Source: Cytophagales bacterium (GTDB lineage: Bacteria; Bacteroidota; Bacteroidia; Cytophagales; Cyclobacteriaceae). Taken from it: a DNA stretch of 36,003 bases. Location: NCBI GenBank assembly GCA_022360015.1, contig JAKSDQ010000318.1, positions 1-36,003 of the forward strand. Direction: 5' to 3'. Under the pieces are notes generated by a model. The model ran no database searches. It was given only the letters and a program-made list of their open reading frames with translations, and was not told where the DNA came from. Numbering within the stretch: the stretch's first letter is position 1; every line of letters begins with the position of its first letter. Of the stretch, positions 1-12,800 are shown in pieces. Both the position numbers and the translations under genes were made by a program.

Positions 1-84
1 GACTATGGATATGTTTTAATAAAAAAACAACTTGGCGAAAAAATGTCAAACCTGATGTTTTATAATTTTGAATCGAAGAAATAA
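1..84 (+). other. Possible 3' end of a CDS cut by the window edge
   Basis: Frame 1 is open from the first base to a TAA at 82-84 and encodes 27 residues ending FESKK. The other two plus frames close within about 90 bases as well, so the open frame alone is weak evidence. No family is recognised. It may be the tail of a gene lying to the left, or chance. Confidence 0.2.
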
Positions 85-187
85 AGGGATCGGTGATAAG
101 GAATTGACCTACCACCACAGCCGCCAACATTGTGTATAGCGTATTTGGCGGGTCATACAAAGTTTAGACTTGTTTTTATTTTCTAAG

Positions 188-348
188 CTCTCATATAACT
201 AAAGTTCTGTTATTTTCTGCGGATGGGAGCAACGCTGTTGGGAAACTACTATATAAGTAATTTGTAAATTATTGAATATCATATGCTTATGAATTAGTTA
301 TTTTTGTTAGATGTTTGGTCAATTGTCTGACCTTGGGGAACTTTGTGG
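188..348. repeat. Dispersed ~162-bp repeat, copy 1
   Basis: This stretch is a direct repeat of 26182-26343. The first 62 bases are identical, and over the whole length I count about 12 mismatches and one single-base indel, roughly 92% identity by eye. The right end (TTGGGGAACTTTGTGG) is also found, in reverse, at about 24710-24726 inside another repeat. No transposase or terminal inverted repeats are visible. Copy 1 lacks the terminator hairpin that ends copy 2. It lies about 100 bp upstream of a truncated DinB-family gene. Nature unknown: a non-autonomous mobile element or a repeated regulatory/RNA unit are both possible. Confidence 0.85.
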
Positions 349-444
349 CGGATTGATAGGAAAGTGCTTTGAAACACCAAACGATACCCTACACGAGATG
401 CGTTAGCGGTCATTATAGGAAACGCAAAATTAAATAGAACTAAA

Positions 445-562
445 ATGGATAAGTCTTTAAAAGAAACGCTGTGGCGACAATTTAGCGCAAGTATTGATAT
501 GCTCGAAAATGCCATTAAACTTTGCCCGCCTGAATTTTGGGATACGGAGAAAAAATTTTGGT
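445..562 (+). pseudogene. DinB-superfamily protein, 5' remnant
   Basis: Translation from ATG 445 begins MDKSLKETLWRQFSASIDML and continues through CPPEFWDTEKKFW. This matches the start of small Bacteroidota DinB/YfiT-like four-helix proteins (about 150-180 aa). After residue 39 the similarity stops. The frame then runs through unrelated sequence to 762, overlapping the 3' end of the convergent gene at 663-3086. The helices carrying the metal-binding histidines are absent. I read this as a gene truncated by deletion or rearrangement. The end coordinate marks where recognisable similarity stops, not a stop codon. DinB-like proteins are putative thiol-dependent metalloenzymes, but this remnant cannot be functional. 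Confidence 0.6.
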
Positions 563-662
563 CATTGATTATAGCTTTTTTGAAGAAATATCTGCCCTTT
601 GAATTGACAAAGGTTGGATTTAGACATAGGCACCATAATTCAATCAATTCAAGTAACTGTAA

Positions 663-3086
663 TCACTGGTCCTCCAAAATTACCCCCTCTTCACAGCGAA
701 AATATCGCTCCTCTCGTATTATTTGTCCTTTTGGGGTAATTCCCTCGACTTCAATACGGTAAATGCTTTCATTATCGCCGGTGAAAAACCTGATGCGGGC
801 GGTTCCTGTGCTATCTGGTTGTATGTTAGGCTCCCAGTGCAAAGTTACGCGGTTATCCCGCTTTTTGCCGATCTGCTTCCCATCATAGGCCGGTGAATAA
901 AACTCACGTGCCCTGTAGTAGCCGGGATGGATAAGATTTTTTATATTGTAACTCGGTTTATCGGGTTGCAAAAAATCCTCACCCTTTTTGGTATGAACAA
1001 TAATTACGCCATTTGCTCCTCTCGCCCCCCAAAAAGCGGTTTCAGGGCCTTTATAAATGGCAATGCTATGCACCATCTGCGGGGGGAAAGACATGATGGT
1101 CTGGCTGTCCACCGGCATGTTGTCCAGTAAAAAAAGTGGTCCTGTTCCACCACTGCCTAAACTTGCCGCGGCGCCACGAATAGAAATACTTGTCCCGTTT
1201 ACCTGCACACCTGCCACCCTTCCCTGCAGCAACTGTGCGATGTTGGTGGCTACCAGGGCGTCGACCCCCAGGCTATCCATTACAAGGCGGGAGCTCGGCA
1301 TTCCGCCATAAGCATTATATTCGGCAAATGGGTCCGGTCTTTTAGCCTCCACCTCCACTTCATCAAGAAGGATAGTGGTATTATCCCGTTGAATCCCTAA
1401 ATCTATGGAGGCAAGGTAACGGTTAAAATTAGCGGGGGTGGCTGGTTGTGAAAACGAATCCGCAGGCAGCGATTCGACCTCGGGGACTTTATATTCATCC
1501 AAATTAATGACGACATTATCCGACGGCTTCGTTTTTCCTGATTTCTTCACAGTCAGCTTTTTTGCCTGCAGAAACAAGTTGGATTCCTGAAAAAAGTCAT
1601 TTCCCATAAAAATGAACCTGCCGCTGTTATTCGTCCGCACCTTTTGCACATCAATCAAATCCGGCATCACGGTCAGGGACACTTCTCCGACCACGGGCTT
1701 GCCTTGGTTATATTCATCTGTCAGGATACCACTAATATTAAATCCCCGCTCAGGATAGTATTCAGGCAGGGGATTATTCCATCCATCCACTTCCTTCCAG
1801 GTAAACCGCCTGTACCCATGGGTAAGCATGACAAGATCCAGGTATATAGGGGGGGTGCCCGGTAAAAAATAATACGCCGGATCTTCAATATGGCCCTTCA
1901 GGTCTGATGTTAGCAGCAGGTGTGTAAAAATGTTACCAGTTGTAGAGTCGTTACTTACTAACTCCATGTCTGTGACACTTAGTGACATATTGGCCATGAT
2001 ATAATCAGTATCCAGGGTGAGTACAACCGACGACCGTGGTTGGTAAACCTGTTTGTCTGTGGATACGGCCACATCCAATTCAAAGCGCGGATTCTGCATA
2101 AAAACCAGGCGTTCGCATTGGGGAATGCCCTTTTCATCAAAGAGGGTGAACTGAATCACTCCCGGCGGCAGGCCGGTGCCGGGAATATTGCCGGCAAACT
2201 TTGTCTCCCGGTCAGTTAGTTCCTGGGCATAGAATATCTTGCCACGCGCCTGGCCCACCAGAACCACTCCTTCCAGCCCCCTGGTTAAGGTGCTGTTGGC
2301 CACTAGCGTGATATACCCTTTTTTGTGGGTTGATAGTTGAAGCGTATATCCCCTGGACAAAGCAGCCGGGATTGGATAATCCCGGTCATTTACCCTGGCA
2401 AAATAACTCCTGCCGGGCAGAGGGGTTAACTGAAAAAGACCCATCCCATTATGAAAACTTTGAAACCAGCCTACTGTGGTTCCATTGTCGTCGTGCACCT
2501 CCCCTTTAACCATCACACCACCGGAAGGATTAGCAGCTTTGAAAGCTACCTGGCTTCCGATGTTATTTACGAGTTCTCCCCCTTCCGGAAAAAACTGTAG
2601 AATCAAACTATCCCGACTATGTTCCGGAGAAGCCGGTGGTGAAGTTCTTGAAATGATCTGTATTTCCTTTTCAAAAAACGGAGGACCGCTATTGAGTTGC
2701 AGGTTGGTATAGGCTCTGATCCGGTATTTTCCCGTACTGAGGTTGGTACCGATACTGTCAGGACTTAACAGGATATCTCCGGCACCTCCAGTGGCCGTCG
2801 TATGGATCATCCTGGAGACCAGAATATCACCCCCGGGACTTATCAGTTCCACATGCACAATACTGCTGATAGCCAATTCGGACTTTAAGGAATAGGCTTC
2901 TACAAGGTATGTGCGAAACCAGATGGTTTCGCCTACTGCATATAGATTTTTATCCGTATGCACATAAACTTTTTCCTGCCAGTTCTGCGTGGTAAATGTA
3001 TCGAATTTTGACTTTAAACGGTCAATAAACTGACAATTGGCGAAATTCACTTGTATGGTCAGTACAAGGAGTAAGCATATTCTCAT
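663..3086 (-). CDS. MG2-like / TonB plug-domain protein without barrel
   Basis: 807 aa with an N-terminal signal peptide (hydrophobic stretch at residues 3-14, probable cleavage near residue 18). Residues about 37-145 resemble the macroglobulin MG2 domain of Bacteroidota proteins (motif VYVHTDKNLYAVGETIWFR). The middle part is beta-rich, with a carboxypeptidase-regulatory-like stretch around 450-530. Residues about 572-700 form a TonB-dependent receptor plug, including a LQGRVAGVQV segment, SISIRGA, PLFLLDNMPV and a GANGVIIVHTKKG ending as in SusC-like proteins. The roughly 100-residue tail is too short for a 22-strand barrel, so it cannot itself be a transporter. Such plug-only proteins are common in this phylum and are of unknown role; envelope assembly or partner-receptor docking is inference. 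It is transcribed away from the giant gene at 3874. Confidence 0.85.
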   Translation of the reverse strand: MRICLLLVLTIQVNFANCQFIDRLKSKFDTFTTQNWQEKVYVHTDKNLYAVGETIWFRTYLVEAYSLKSELAISSIVHVELISPGGDILVSRMIHTTATGGAGDILLSPDSIGTNLSTGKYRIRAYTNLQLNSGPPFFEKEIQIISRTSPPASPEHSRDSLILQFFPEGGELVNNIGSQVAFKAANPSGGVMVKGEVHDDNGTTVGWFQSFHNGMGLFQLTPLPGRSYFARVNDRDYPIPAALSRGYTLQLSTHKKGYITLVANSTLTRGLEGVVLVGQARGKIFYAQELTDRETKFAGNIPGTGLPPGVIQFTLFDEKGIPQCERLVFMQNPRFELDVAVSTDKQVYQPRSSVVLTLDTDYIMANMSLSVTDMELVSNDSTTGNIFTHLLLTSDLKGHIEDPAYYFLPGTPPIYLDLVMLTHGYRRFTWKEVDGWNNPLPEYYPERGFNISGILTDEYNQGKPVVGEVSLTVMPDLIDVQKVRTNNSGRFIFMGNDFFQESNLFLQAKKLTVKKSGKTKPSDNVVINLDEYKVPEVESLPADSFSQPATPANFNRYLASIDLGIQRDNTTILLDEVEVEAKRPDPFAEYNAYGGMPSSRLVMDSLGVDALVATNIAQLLQGRVAGVQVNGTSISIRGAAASLGSGGTGPLFLLDNMPVDSQTIMSFPPQMVHSIAIYKGPETAFWGARGANGVIIVHTKKGEDFLQPDKPSYNIKNLIHPGYYRAREFYSPAYDGKQIGKKRDNRVTLHWEPNIQPDSTGTARIRFFTGDNESIYRIEVEGITPKGQIIREERYFRCEEGVILEDQ

Positions 3087-3223
3087 TCAGTTATTCATTT
3101 TACTAGTGTTTACATAGCGTGGCTGAGAAAATCCGGGCTCCAAAAAAAATATCCCATAGAAAGTGATTGGCAAAATATTAAAAAATTGGTGAAACTTCAA
3201 AACTGAAATGTGGTTATATTTTG

Positions 3224-3382
3224 TGTTTGAATAAACTTTATTCTTTCCAATACATTTTCAAGGGGCAGAATTTTCCGGAAAACCGGTGCATAGAATCAGT
3301 AAGGAATAGTTATTCGGAATACGTTAGAGTAACAGAACAGGGTTTATCATCAGGCCGTCTTACAACCGGGACGGCCTTTTTT
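3224..3382 (+). ncRNA. Candidate small RNA ending at an orphan terminator
   Basis: No plus-strand gene lies upstream of the strong terminator at 3352-3382, yet the terminator has a clear plus-strand polarity. A Bacteroidota-like -7 string TATATTTTG sits at 3215-3223, about 160 bp upstream, but I see no convincing -33 TTTG at the usual spacing. The stretch between has no convincing ORF. It includes a short inverted repeat (TTTTCCGGAAAA near 3271). I do not recognise a known RNA family. The start coordinate is a guess from the promoter string. Confidence 0.3.
3352..3382 (+). terminator. Rho-independent terminator (orphan)
   Basis: A perfect 8-bp stem AGGCCGTC / GACGGCCT with a 10-nt loop is followed directly by a T-rich tract (T7 then ATT). 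On the minus strand no T-run follows, so it works for rightward transcription. The nearest upstream gene starts at 3086 and runs the other way. Confidence 0.7.
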
Positions 3383-3873
3383 ATTATCTGATACCCGTTA
3401 GCCCATAACCCTTTTTCCCCTATATGTATAAGCTACACCTTTTCTATCCATTTGATTCAGGGGATTATATGTAGTCATTACAAGTAATATTATTCTGAAG
3501 GTTGGGTGAGGGCTTCCCGGAATTTACCGGAAATTATATCACCTGTAAAGGTTTGGATAAGAATTATTGAATATTTAAAAAAGTTAATAAATTCTTCATA
3601 AAATTCAATTTTAGCTTTCTTTTTCTACGATCAAAGTGATTTTAATAACCGAAAGATCTTTAGAAATATAAAATTTCCAGGATTTTATTACACCTTTTTG
3701 ACAATGACTGGCTTCTGAATATTAGTTACTTTTTCCAATTCTGCAGATATTTACGAGTGTAAAGTGAATGTGTTTAATCTCCATTTTTAGGTGTTTGAAC
3801 AAAGAAAACTTGGTCTAAAAGTAGTTAAAATATTGGTCGAAATCCGTTCAGGACTTGTGAAAAGATTCTACAT

Positions 3874-6800
3874 ATGAGGAAAATTTCTTTATTTATTATA
3901 TGCCTTTTTGGGTGGTATAACCTGGTAATGGCACAAACGACTTATTATAGCCGTCAAGATGGAAATTGGAACGATGTGAATACATGGTCAACTATTTCCC
4001 ATACAGGGGCTGCCGCGGCCACAATTCCCGGAGATGAGGTAGATGATATCGTTTTGATCGGGTCCAATCATACAATAACATACAACGACAATACGACCAT
4101 TGGTAATCTGACCATTGATGACGACGGAGCCAATGGTGTGTTGAGGTTTCCTTTTACAAACAGTGGAGGCTTAAATGCAAATTTTAACCTGGCTGTTACT
4201 GGTAATGTGATAGTTAACAGCAATGGCCAGCTTTTATCAGTAGAAGGGGGTTCGGGGACGCCGGCATTGCCGGGAGTAACCAGGAACAGGACGCATACTA
4301 TGCGTATAGGTGGAAACCTTACAAATGCGGGAACATTTGATCTGCAGGCTTCTACCACCAATAGAATCGTCAACCTTGCCTTTAATGGAGCAACCAATCA
4401 AACCATCAGTGGCGAAGGGACTTATGACACCTATGAAGTGACTTATAACAATTCAGGTACAGGACCGGACAACCGGATGATCAACAGCTCTGTAAACTTC
4501 ACTAATTCCATTGGTGGCGACCGCTCTGCTTTCACTGCCGGCACCTACGTGCATAATAACACAGCGACATACACGGGAGAAGATAATGGTGGCTTTACTA
4601 TTAATACTTCCATCGAAATCCTCAATGGTACCTTTGATATGATTGTCAATCCCTCCCAGGACAGAACAGGAACCATAAACGGGAATTTAACAATCAGCGG
4701 GGGAAGGTTTAACAGTGGTGCCAGTGGTGTCGGAACCGGAATTATAGCGAACCTAATCCTTAATGGTACCCTCACCGTTAGTGGTACAGGCCTGTTAAAT
4801 ATAGGTGATGGAGATGGCACGGCTACCAACAGGCCAACCGATGGTACACTGACCGTTGACGGCCCGGGATCAACCATCAATGGTACCTCTTGTTATACGC
4901 ACGACGTTACCCTTCAGGCCGGAACCAGTCTTACGGTATCAAACGGTGCCACGCTGTCTGTAGGACAGACCTCGGGTGTGGGCAATGGTACGGGAAATTT
5001 TGTGTTGAATGGCGGCCCTGGCAATGGTGCTAGTTTAGTGATCAACGATGCAGGCACTAACTTCGACATGTTCGGTGATGTATTTGATTTGAATGAAGAT
5101 TGTACTTTTACCCTAAACGATGGGACTGTAGATATCGGAGAAAATATAACGGCTGCCCCTGACCTCCTGGAGTTAAATCAAACCGGGGCACAGTTGATTG
5201 TTAATGGAGGTACCTTCAATATTCTCAATGCTACTACCACTGCCAATGCCCGGAGCATAATATTTGATGCCGGTAATACCGGCTTTACAGTTACCGGTGG
5301 GGTGGTAAATATTGGTAACCCGACATCCGGAGAAGGTAATGTGCGGTTCCGGGCCGCCACAGGAACATTTACATTCAATGTCTCGGGAGGAGTGGTGAAT
5401 ATCCAGGACAATTTTGAGAAAAATAATGCAGCTACTGTTGTTAATATGACCATCAGCAATGGGGCGACATTGAATGTGGGGACAGGATCGGGTGCAGGAG
5501 TCACGAGATCGGTGATCGGTAGCGGCACTGAAAGTACTTTGACAATCAGTGATGCCGGAACCACGGTTACTTTTGGAAACTATGTACTATTGGGCAATGT
5601 AAATCTGAATGATGGACTTCCTTTTGTCGCTGGTAACAACACCGGTGTAACAGGAGGTTCCGGCGTCCAGGGTGCTTTTATCGCTTCCGGAGCTTCCACG
5701 GTTACATTTGGTTCAGGTTTAACTATTTCAGGAACCGGAAGCTATACCATGAACAGCGGGCTGCTCGATATAGAGCCTTTAATAACCAGTGCCAGCGATA
5801 CCAGATTTTTGATTGATGGTGATTTAACGCTCAATGGTGGTACCATAGAAGTAGGGAAAAGCATTACCTCTATCACTGCAGGGAATCTTATTCAGTTGAG
5901 AGACGGAGGAAATGTATTGATCAATGATGGAAATTTTAACGTATTATCTAACGCCGGACTCACTTCAATTTCCAATAATAACCCCTTTAACCTGAGTAAC
6001 AATGGCAGTGGCAATGAAATACTTACCATCGGTGATGGAACAGGGGGAGCCAGTTCAGCCACACTCTCCATTGCTCCTAATCTGGCCGCCCAATTACCAA
6101 CACCGGCTACCAGGAATATACTGGACGTCGATGGGGCTAATGCCATAGTCACTTTGAATAGTGATGGTCTGTTGCAAGTGGGGGGAGGAAACATTGGAAA
6201 CTTTCGTTTAAATACGACCGGAGCCCGGTTTGTCATGAATGGTGGAACCTGTAACGTTACCGCCAGTTTTACAGTGGATTCCGGAACCAGTGCTACCATT
6301 TCCGGGGGAACCTTCAATGTAGGTACCACCGACAGTAACGGTAACAACCGGTTTATTTATGCTACTAATCCCGCAGCAGCAACACAGGTAAGCATCAGTG
6401 GGGGTACGGTTAATATAGGTGATGGGAATAGTATTTTTGATATAGGAAATGACAATACAAATCCCGCATTCGGTAGCCTTAACTTCAGTGCTTTGGAAAT
6501 ATCTGGAACGGGCGTGCTGAATCTTAACGGTGGTTTCAGATTGCGGGATGCCAATGCAAGGTTTTTAATGAGTGGTGGAGAATTTAATATCAATCCGTTG
6601 GGCAGTCAAAATTTGTTAGGCACCAACCATATTTTTTACCTCGAACGGGGTATTGTAGATTTTACCGGTGGCATAATTACCATAGTAAATCCTAATGCCA
6701 ATGCCGGAGGTGGTCAGGCGTTAAGAATTTCTCCACAGGGAAACCCTTCTTCCGGTGATTTTCTTAGCGGGATAGATGCTTTTCCTTCGCCAGTTGATTT

Positions 6801-9800
6801 TAGCGGCAGTACTTTCAGGTTTGGGAATGGAATTGCCACTGAAACCGGCTCTTCGGAAGGGTTTGATGTGAATATCGATGACTCCCATACTTATGGCACA
6901 TTTACCGTTAATAATCCTTCGGGCGATAACCGGTTTGTGGAAATTGTTAATTCCGGAAACAGTTATCAAATCAGTGGTGATTTGACGATAGCTGCCGGTA
7001 TTTTGGATATCAATACTAATACAATCAACCGGGATGCAGAAGGAGGTACATTTACATTGGGAGCATCCGGACAATTAATAATCGGTAACACCAATGGACT
7101 CAACCATTTTCCGGGAAGCAACACGGCCTTTACCAACTACTCGTTAGATATTAACAGTATCGTTGAATATGATGGTGCCGGCAATGCAGCAGTCGATATT
7201 CCCGGAACAGCACAATTTGGATTTTTGACAATCTCAGGTACCGGTACAAAAACGCTGAGTGCTGCTGAATCCGTGAGATCTACCCTGACCTTATCTGGCG
7301 GAACTTTTGTTACCGGAACCAATTTGACAATGACATCCGGTTCAAAAATTCTTAGAACCAACACAGATGCCAGTGGTATAATGACTGGTGCAGTGCAGGG
7401 TACCGATGATTATACGATAGAATATATCGGCAATGACAAAACCACACAAACGCCTGAATGGAGTGGTTTGGGTAATCAGTCATTGATTGTGAATCTGACA
7501 AATGGGCAAACACTGACTCAGCATACGGATTTGATCGCAGAAGGGGATGTAACCATCGCAAGTGGCATTTTGGCAGATGGAGGGAACACATTGACGGTAA
7601 ATGGTAATGTTTCTAATTCTTCAACGCACACCGGTACAGGTAAAATTTTGGTAACCGGTGGTGTAGCGGTTCATAGTATCGGAGGTGATGGAACAGGAAT
7701 ATTTGAGAATCTGGAGTTGGATGACACAACGAATAATGCCTTATTTACCGCTGATCAGACTGTAAATGGTGTACTGACCCTGACCAATGGCATTTTAAAT
7801 ATAGATACCTACGTTTTAAACATTGGTGCTGCCGGATCGGTTAGTGTGAGTAGCCCTGATCAAAATAAAATGATCCGGGTAGAAGGCAGTGTAGCTGCCG
7901 GCGGTGTTAGCAAGGCCTACGCAGGAACAGGTGCATTTACCTGGCCTGTCGGTGTATCAGGCAAATATACGCCCGCTACCATCAATGTAACCAGCACCGG
8001 GACAGGAGGAATTATAACAGTTAAACCTGTAAACGGCGCAAATCCCTTCACCAGTGATGCTGCTTTACTCGAGTTAAATTATTATTGGTCTGTTAGCAAC
8101 ACCGGGTTTAGCGATGTCACAGCTACTCATACTTATACGTATGTGGATGCAGATGTTCAGGGCAATGAAGCAGGCTATATTCCTGCGAGATATGTTCCGG
8201 TAACCTGGACCAGCATCAGTGATATATCGTTGGTGAATACCATTACCAATGCTATTAGCTTCCCGGCTGTCAATTACCTCAATGGTGATTTTACCGCCGG
8301 TGAACCTTCAGAGTTTGGGGTAGTGCTTACCTACTATAGTACTAATACAGGTGGGACAAGCAATTGGGATTTGGCCTCCTCCTGGTCTACCTCGGCTATT
8401 AATGGGCCGGTGGCTTCTACCATTCCCGGTAGTAACCGACCTGTATTCATAGGAGGTGGCAATACCATTATCGCCAATGTAGGTAATCTCGGAGCAGCCA
8501 GTCTGGAATTGCAGGCAGATGGCACATTGGAAATTGCCGATGGCACTACCGGGCATAATTTTGGAACAGTCGTAGGTTCCGGAATCCTGAGAATCATGTC
8601 TAATTCCACAACATCACCTGAATTCCCCGGTGGTTCCTACACCGACTTTTTAGGCAGTTCCGGTGGAACGGTTGCTTATAGTGGGTCAGGAACCTATACA
8701 TTACCCTCCACTCCTGTAGCTTTTCATAATTTAAGTATTTCAGGATCAGGTGGTTCCAAAACATTTCCGGATGCCGATTTTAACTTGACCGGTAATCTGA
8801 CCATTGCAGGTAGTGCAACGGCATTGATCAGCGGTACGGCGGCTGGTAACCTGTCAGTGGGAGGGAATATCGATGTCAGCTCGGCAACCGCCACATTGAG
8901 GTTACCGGATGGAACGGCCAGGAGCATAGATGTTTCAGGCAATTTGTCCAATGAAGGAACCATTGATGTATTACCTGCCGGAACAACCCTGCATCATTTA
9001 AACATAGGGGGAAATTTCACAAATAATAATACTTTTGATTTAAATACTGCAGGAAGTGACGCTGATGTGACCTTTACAGGAGCTACAAATGCCATATTAT
9101 CAGGAAGTGGGGCTACCACTGATTTTAACAGGCTGATTGTTAACAAAGGTACTTCCCAAACCCCCGAATTAGAGGTAACATCAACCAATTTCACACTTTC
9201 GGCACCTGCGAACGGTACTTCAAAGGCCCTGGAAATTCAGAATGGTACGTTCAAGTTAAGTTCCGCACATACCATTACTTTAAGTACAGGTGGTGTTGAT
9301 TACAGTCTGCCGGCCACCGGGAGGTTATGGGTTAATGATGCCGGAGCCCAGGTGGAAATCACCTCGGCCAGCAACAGTCTTTTACTGGCCGGAACGTTAC
9401 AAATATCTGATGGAGCCATCCATATCGGGGATGATGCAACAGGATTGCAAGACAATGACATTGTGTATATCACCGGCAATCCTGCCATCGCGGTCGATGG
9501 TGGTACATTAACAGTGGGAGGAGCGATCAGGGGCAACCCTACAACCACTGCTATCGATTATAGTCAATCCGGTGGCACGGTCATCGTTTCAAATAATAAA
9601 TCACTAACCGGTAATTCCGGAGTACTGGGAGATTTTGCTATCACAAACGCAGGTAGTTCCTTTACCATGTCTAACGGAACGATCCGCATCATGAGAAATA
9701 ATGCTACGGGCTCAGGTACCGGATTCAGAATAATTAATGGGGTAACCCATAATGTCACCGGTGGTACCGTGGAAATAATCACTAACAGCACCGTGACCAA

Positions 9801-12800
9801 CCGTCAAATTCAGGTAACTTCAGGAGCACCTTTCTGGAATTTGAATATTGGTAATGGTTCGGGTAACTCTGATGTCGGAGCTGCCCGGAATGGAGAACTG
9901 GATTTTGTGGTGCTGAACGATTTTACCATGAATACAGATGCTGATTTCAAATTGTTCAGGGCAAATGGGGGTAATCCGACGCAAGACGATGTCGACATGT
10001 CTGTCCGTGGTAATTTTACCATTACCAATGGAACATTTCTAACCGGCAATCCCAGTACTACCACTTTCAATGGTATTTCCGATACACAAGTAATCACTGG
10101 CTCTGCCACTTTCCATCATCTGGAAATCAATAATACCGGCACTTCAGTACAATTGGCATCAGGTACTGATTTAACGGTTGAAGGAAATTGGACCACTATG
10201 GCTGGTATTTTTGACGCCGCCACCAATAGCCGGCAAGTTACTTTTAACGGAACCGTTGCCCAAACTTTAGCAGGTCAGCCTGTGTCTTTTTATGATCTTG
10301 AGCTTAACAATGCCAACGGGTTGACGGTTACCAGCAGCGCTACGGAGGTGAACAATCAACTAACATTAAGCGGTGGTATTCTGGATATCGGGTCCAACAG
10401 TTTACTTTTAACCAATATTGCCAATACAGCTATTCAGGGTACGCCCTCTGCTACGACCATGGTCCAAACCGATGGAAGCAATTCAGCTTCCGGTATTACC
10501 AAGTCATTTCCTGCACTAAACAATGAGACATTTGTATTTCCCCTGGGTACTGGCGGCGGATACAGGCCTGTTACTTTGACCGTTACCACGGGTAACGCAG
10601 CTACCGGTACAATTAATGTAATCCCGGTTGCCAGTCAACATCCCAGCGCCCCAACAAATTCACTGGATTATTACTGGCTGATTTCAACGTCAGGATTTGG
10701 TGGAAATCCCAGTATCACGCATAATTATCAGTATCTCGAGGTTACGGATCTCGATAACGGTTCGGAAGCCAACTATCTTGATGCCTCTTTTGATGGTACT
10801 ATCTGGACAGAAGGAAATACGGGAAATGTAGATGATCCCAACGATCAGATTAATGTAACTTCTACAGGGGCACTAAGCGGTCAGGCTTACACTGCCGGAG
10901 AGTCGCCCTTTTCAAACCCATTGATTTATTATAGCAGAAATGCAACAGGCGGCGGAGACTGGAGTGCCACCGGTACCTGGTCTACTACTGGTCATGGCGG
11001 AGCCGATGCGGGCAGCATTCCCGGTAGTGCAAATCCTGTCATTATCGCTAACACCCATACAGTTACCATTCAGGATGGAACCGTTGCACAATCTGCCAGT
11101 ACACAAATTGATGCCGGAGGTACTATCGATGCTGTAGAAGAAGATATTAGTCAACTGGGTACGGTACAAGGCAACGGTATCCTGAAACTTAGCCCTGCTA
11201 CTGCGATTACTCCGGTATTGCCGAGTTTAGACGCTGTATTTGTGGCTTCAGGAGGCGGAACCATCGAGTATGGTAGTGGCAATAATTATAATATCCCGGT
11301 ACAGGCTACCTATAATAACCTGACCATTTCAGGCTCCGGGACCAAAACACTGACAAACAATATCTCAGTGATTGGTAATCTGGCCATTAGTGGAGGAAGT
11401 TTTGATTTAAATGCTTTCACAGCCAACAGAACTACCAATGGTGGTACTTTTTCCATGCTGGCAGGTACGACCTTGCGGACGGGGGACGGAGACAATTTTC
11501 CGGCAAACTATGCCACTTATACCCTGGACGTGGGCAGTACGGTTCATTATGATGGCAGAGATGACACGGAAGTGATTTCAGGATTAAATGGCGCCCCTTA
11601 TGGGAACCTTACGCTTTCAAGAGGCAATGGGGTAAATGCCGGAGGGGAATCAACCAAAACCCTGGGAGGCAATATCGACGTCAATGGTAACCTTACCATC
11701 AACCAAAGGGTGCAACTGGAGGCAACTACATTTAACATCAGTCTGGCCGGCAACTGGTACCGGGATGCCCGGAACAACAGTGCCTTTGTGCCTGGTATGG
11801 GAACAGTCACCTTTGACGGTACAACCCTTCAGAATATTCAGGTGGACCGGCAAAATGAGCCTGAAGAGTTTTACAACCTTGTAGTTAACAATGCAGCGGG
11901 TGTGAGGACATTCGATAACATTAATCAATTGACCGTCGATAATCATCTTACCCTTACTTCCGGAATGTTAAATCTGAATTCCGATCCGCTTCTTATTGGC
12001 GGTGACCTTTCAAATAACACCGGAAATGCGGACGCGATTACCAATCAGGAGACAGTGACCTTTAATAACCTGACCGGCAACCAGTCTTTAACTGGGGCAA
12101 CGAATTTCAATAACCTGACAATGGCCAAGGCCTCCGGTCTTACCTTGACTTTAAATGATGCCGTTACAGTTACCGGTATATTAAACATGCAAAATGACGG
12201 GAATATCGTTTTAACAGGAAGCGGCCATGATTTAACCATCGGCACTGCCGGAAGCATTTCAGGTACTTTCAGTGCTGACAGAATGATTGTAACAGGTGGT
12301 ACTACCACAGGTTCTGCTTTGATTAAAAATGGAACATCCACGGCCGGCAGTTTTGATTTTACATATCCTATCGGAGTAGGAACTTCCTACACACCTGCCG
12401 TGATTGATGCTTCAACAGTCAATGCGGGCGGAAGCATGGCTGTAAGATCTGTTATAGGTGCAAATAGTAATCTCTCAGGTGATGCGAGTAAAGCACTTAA
12501 TCGTTATTTCCTGGTGAATCTTTTAGGAGGACTTAATAACATCACTGCCACTTGCGACTTCACCTATGCAGATTCGGATGTTCAGGGAACCGAGGTGAGC
12601 TACATTTCCCGATACTGGGATGGTTCCAACTGGATTCGGCCGAGCAATGATTTTGTTTTACCTGCCAGCAATCAGTTTGGCAGCAACCTGGGAGGCACCA
12701 ATGTCACAGTGACAATGACGGAATGGATCGCCGGGGAACCGGGAGCCATTTTTCCTAAGCTCTACAGTGTTAACAGCGGAGACTGGAGTACACTTGCGAA

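Larger units (their letters stand above)
3087..3873. other. 787-bp divergent intergenic region
   Basis: AT-rich gap between two divergently transcribed surface-protein genes. It contains an orphan intrinsic terminator pointing rightward (3352-3382), which implies an unannotated short transcript. A TATATTTTG string at 3215-3223 resembles the Bacteroidota -7 element (TAnnTTTG). The remaining roughly 490 bp before the giant gene contain no open frame I would defend and are presumably its promoter and leader. Confidence 0.6.

Noticed and set aside
188-348. Repeat as an insertion sequence or MITE with terminal inverted repeats
   Set aside because: I found no terminal inverted repeats or target-site duplication, so I list it only as a repeat of unknown type.
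445-762. 105-codon frame as a complete gene
   Set aside because: Only the first ~39 residues match a family; the rest is read through unrelated sequence into the 3' end of the convergent gene.
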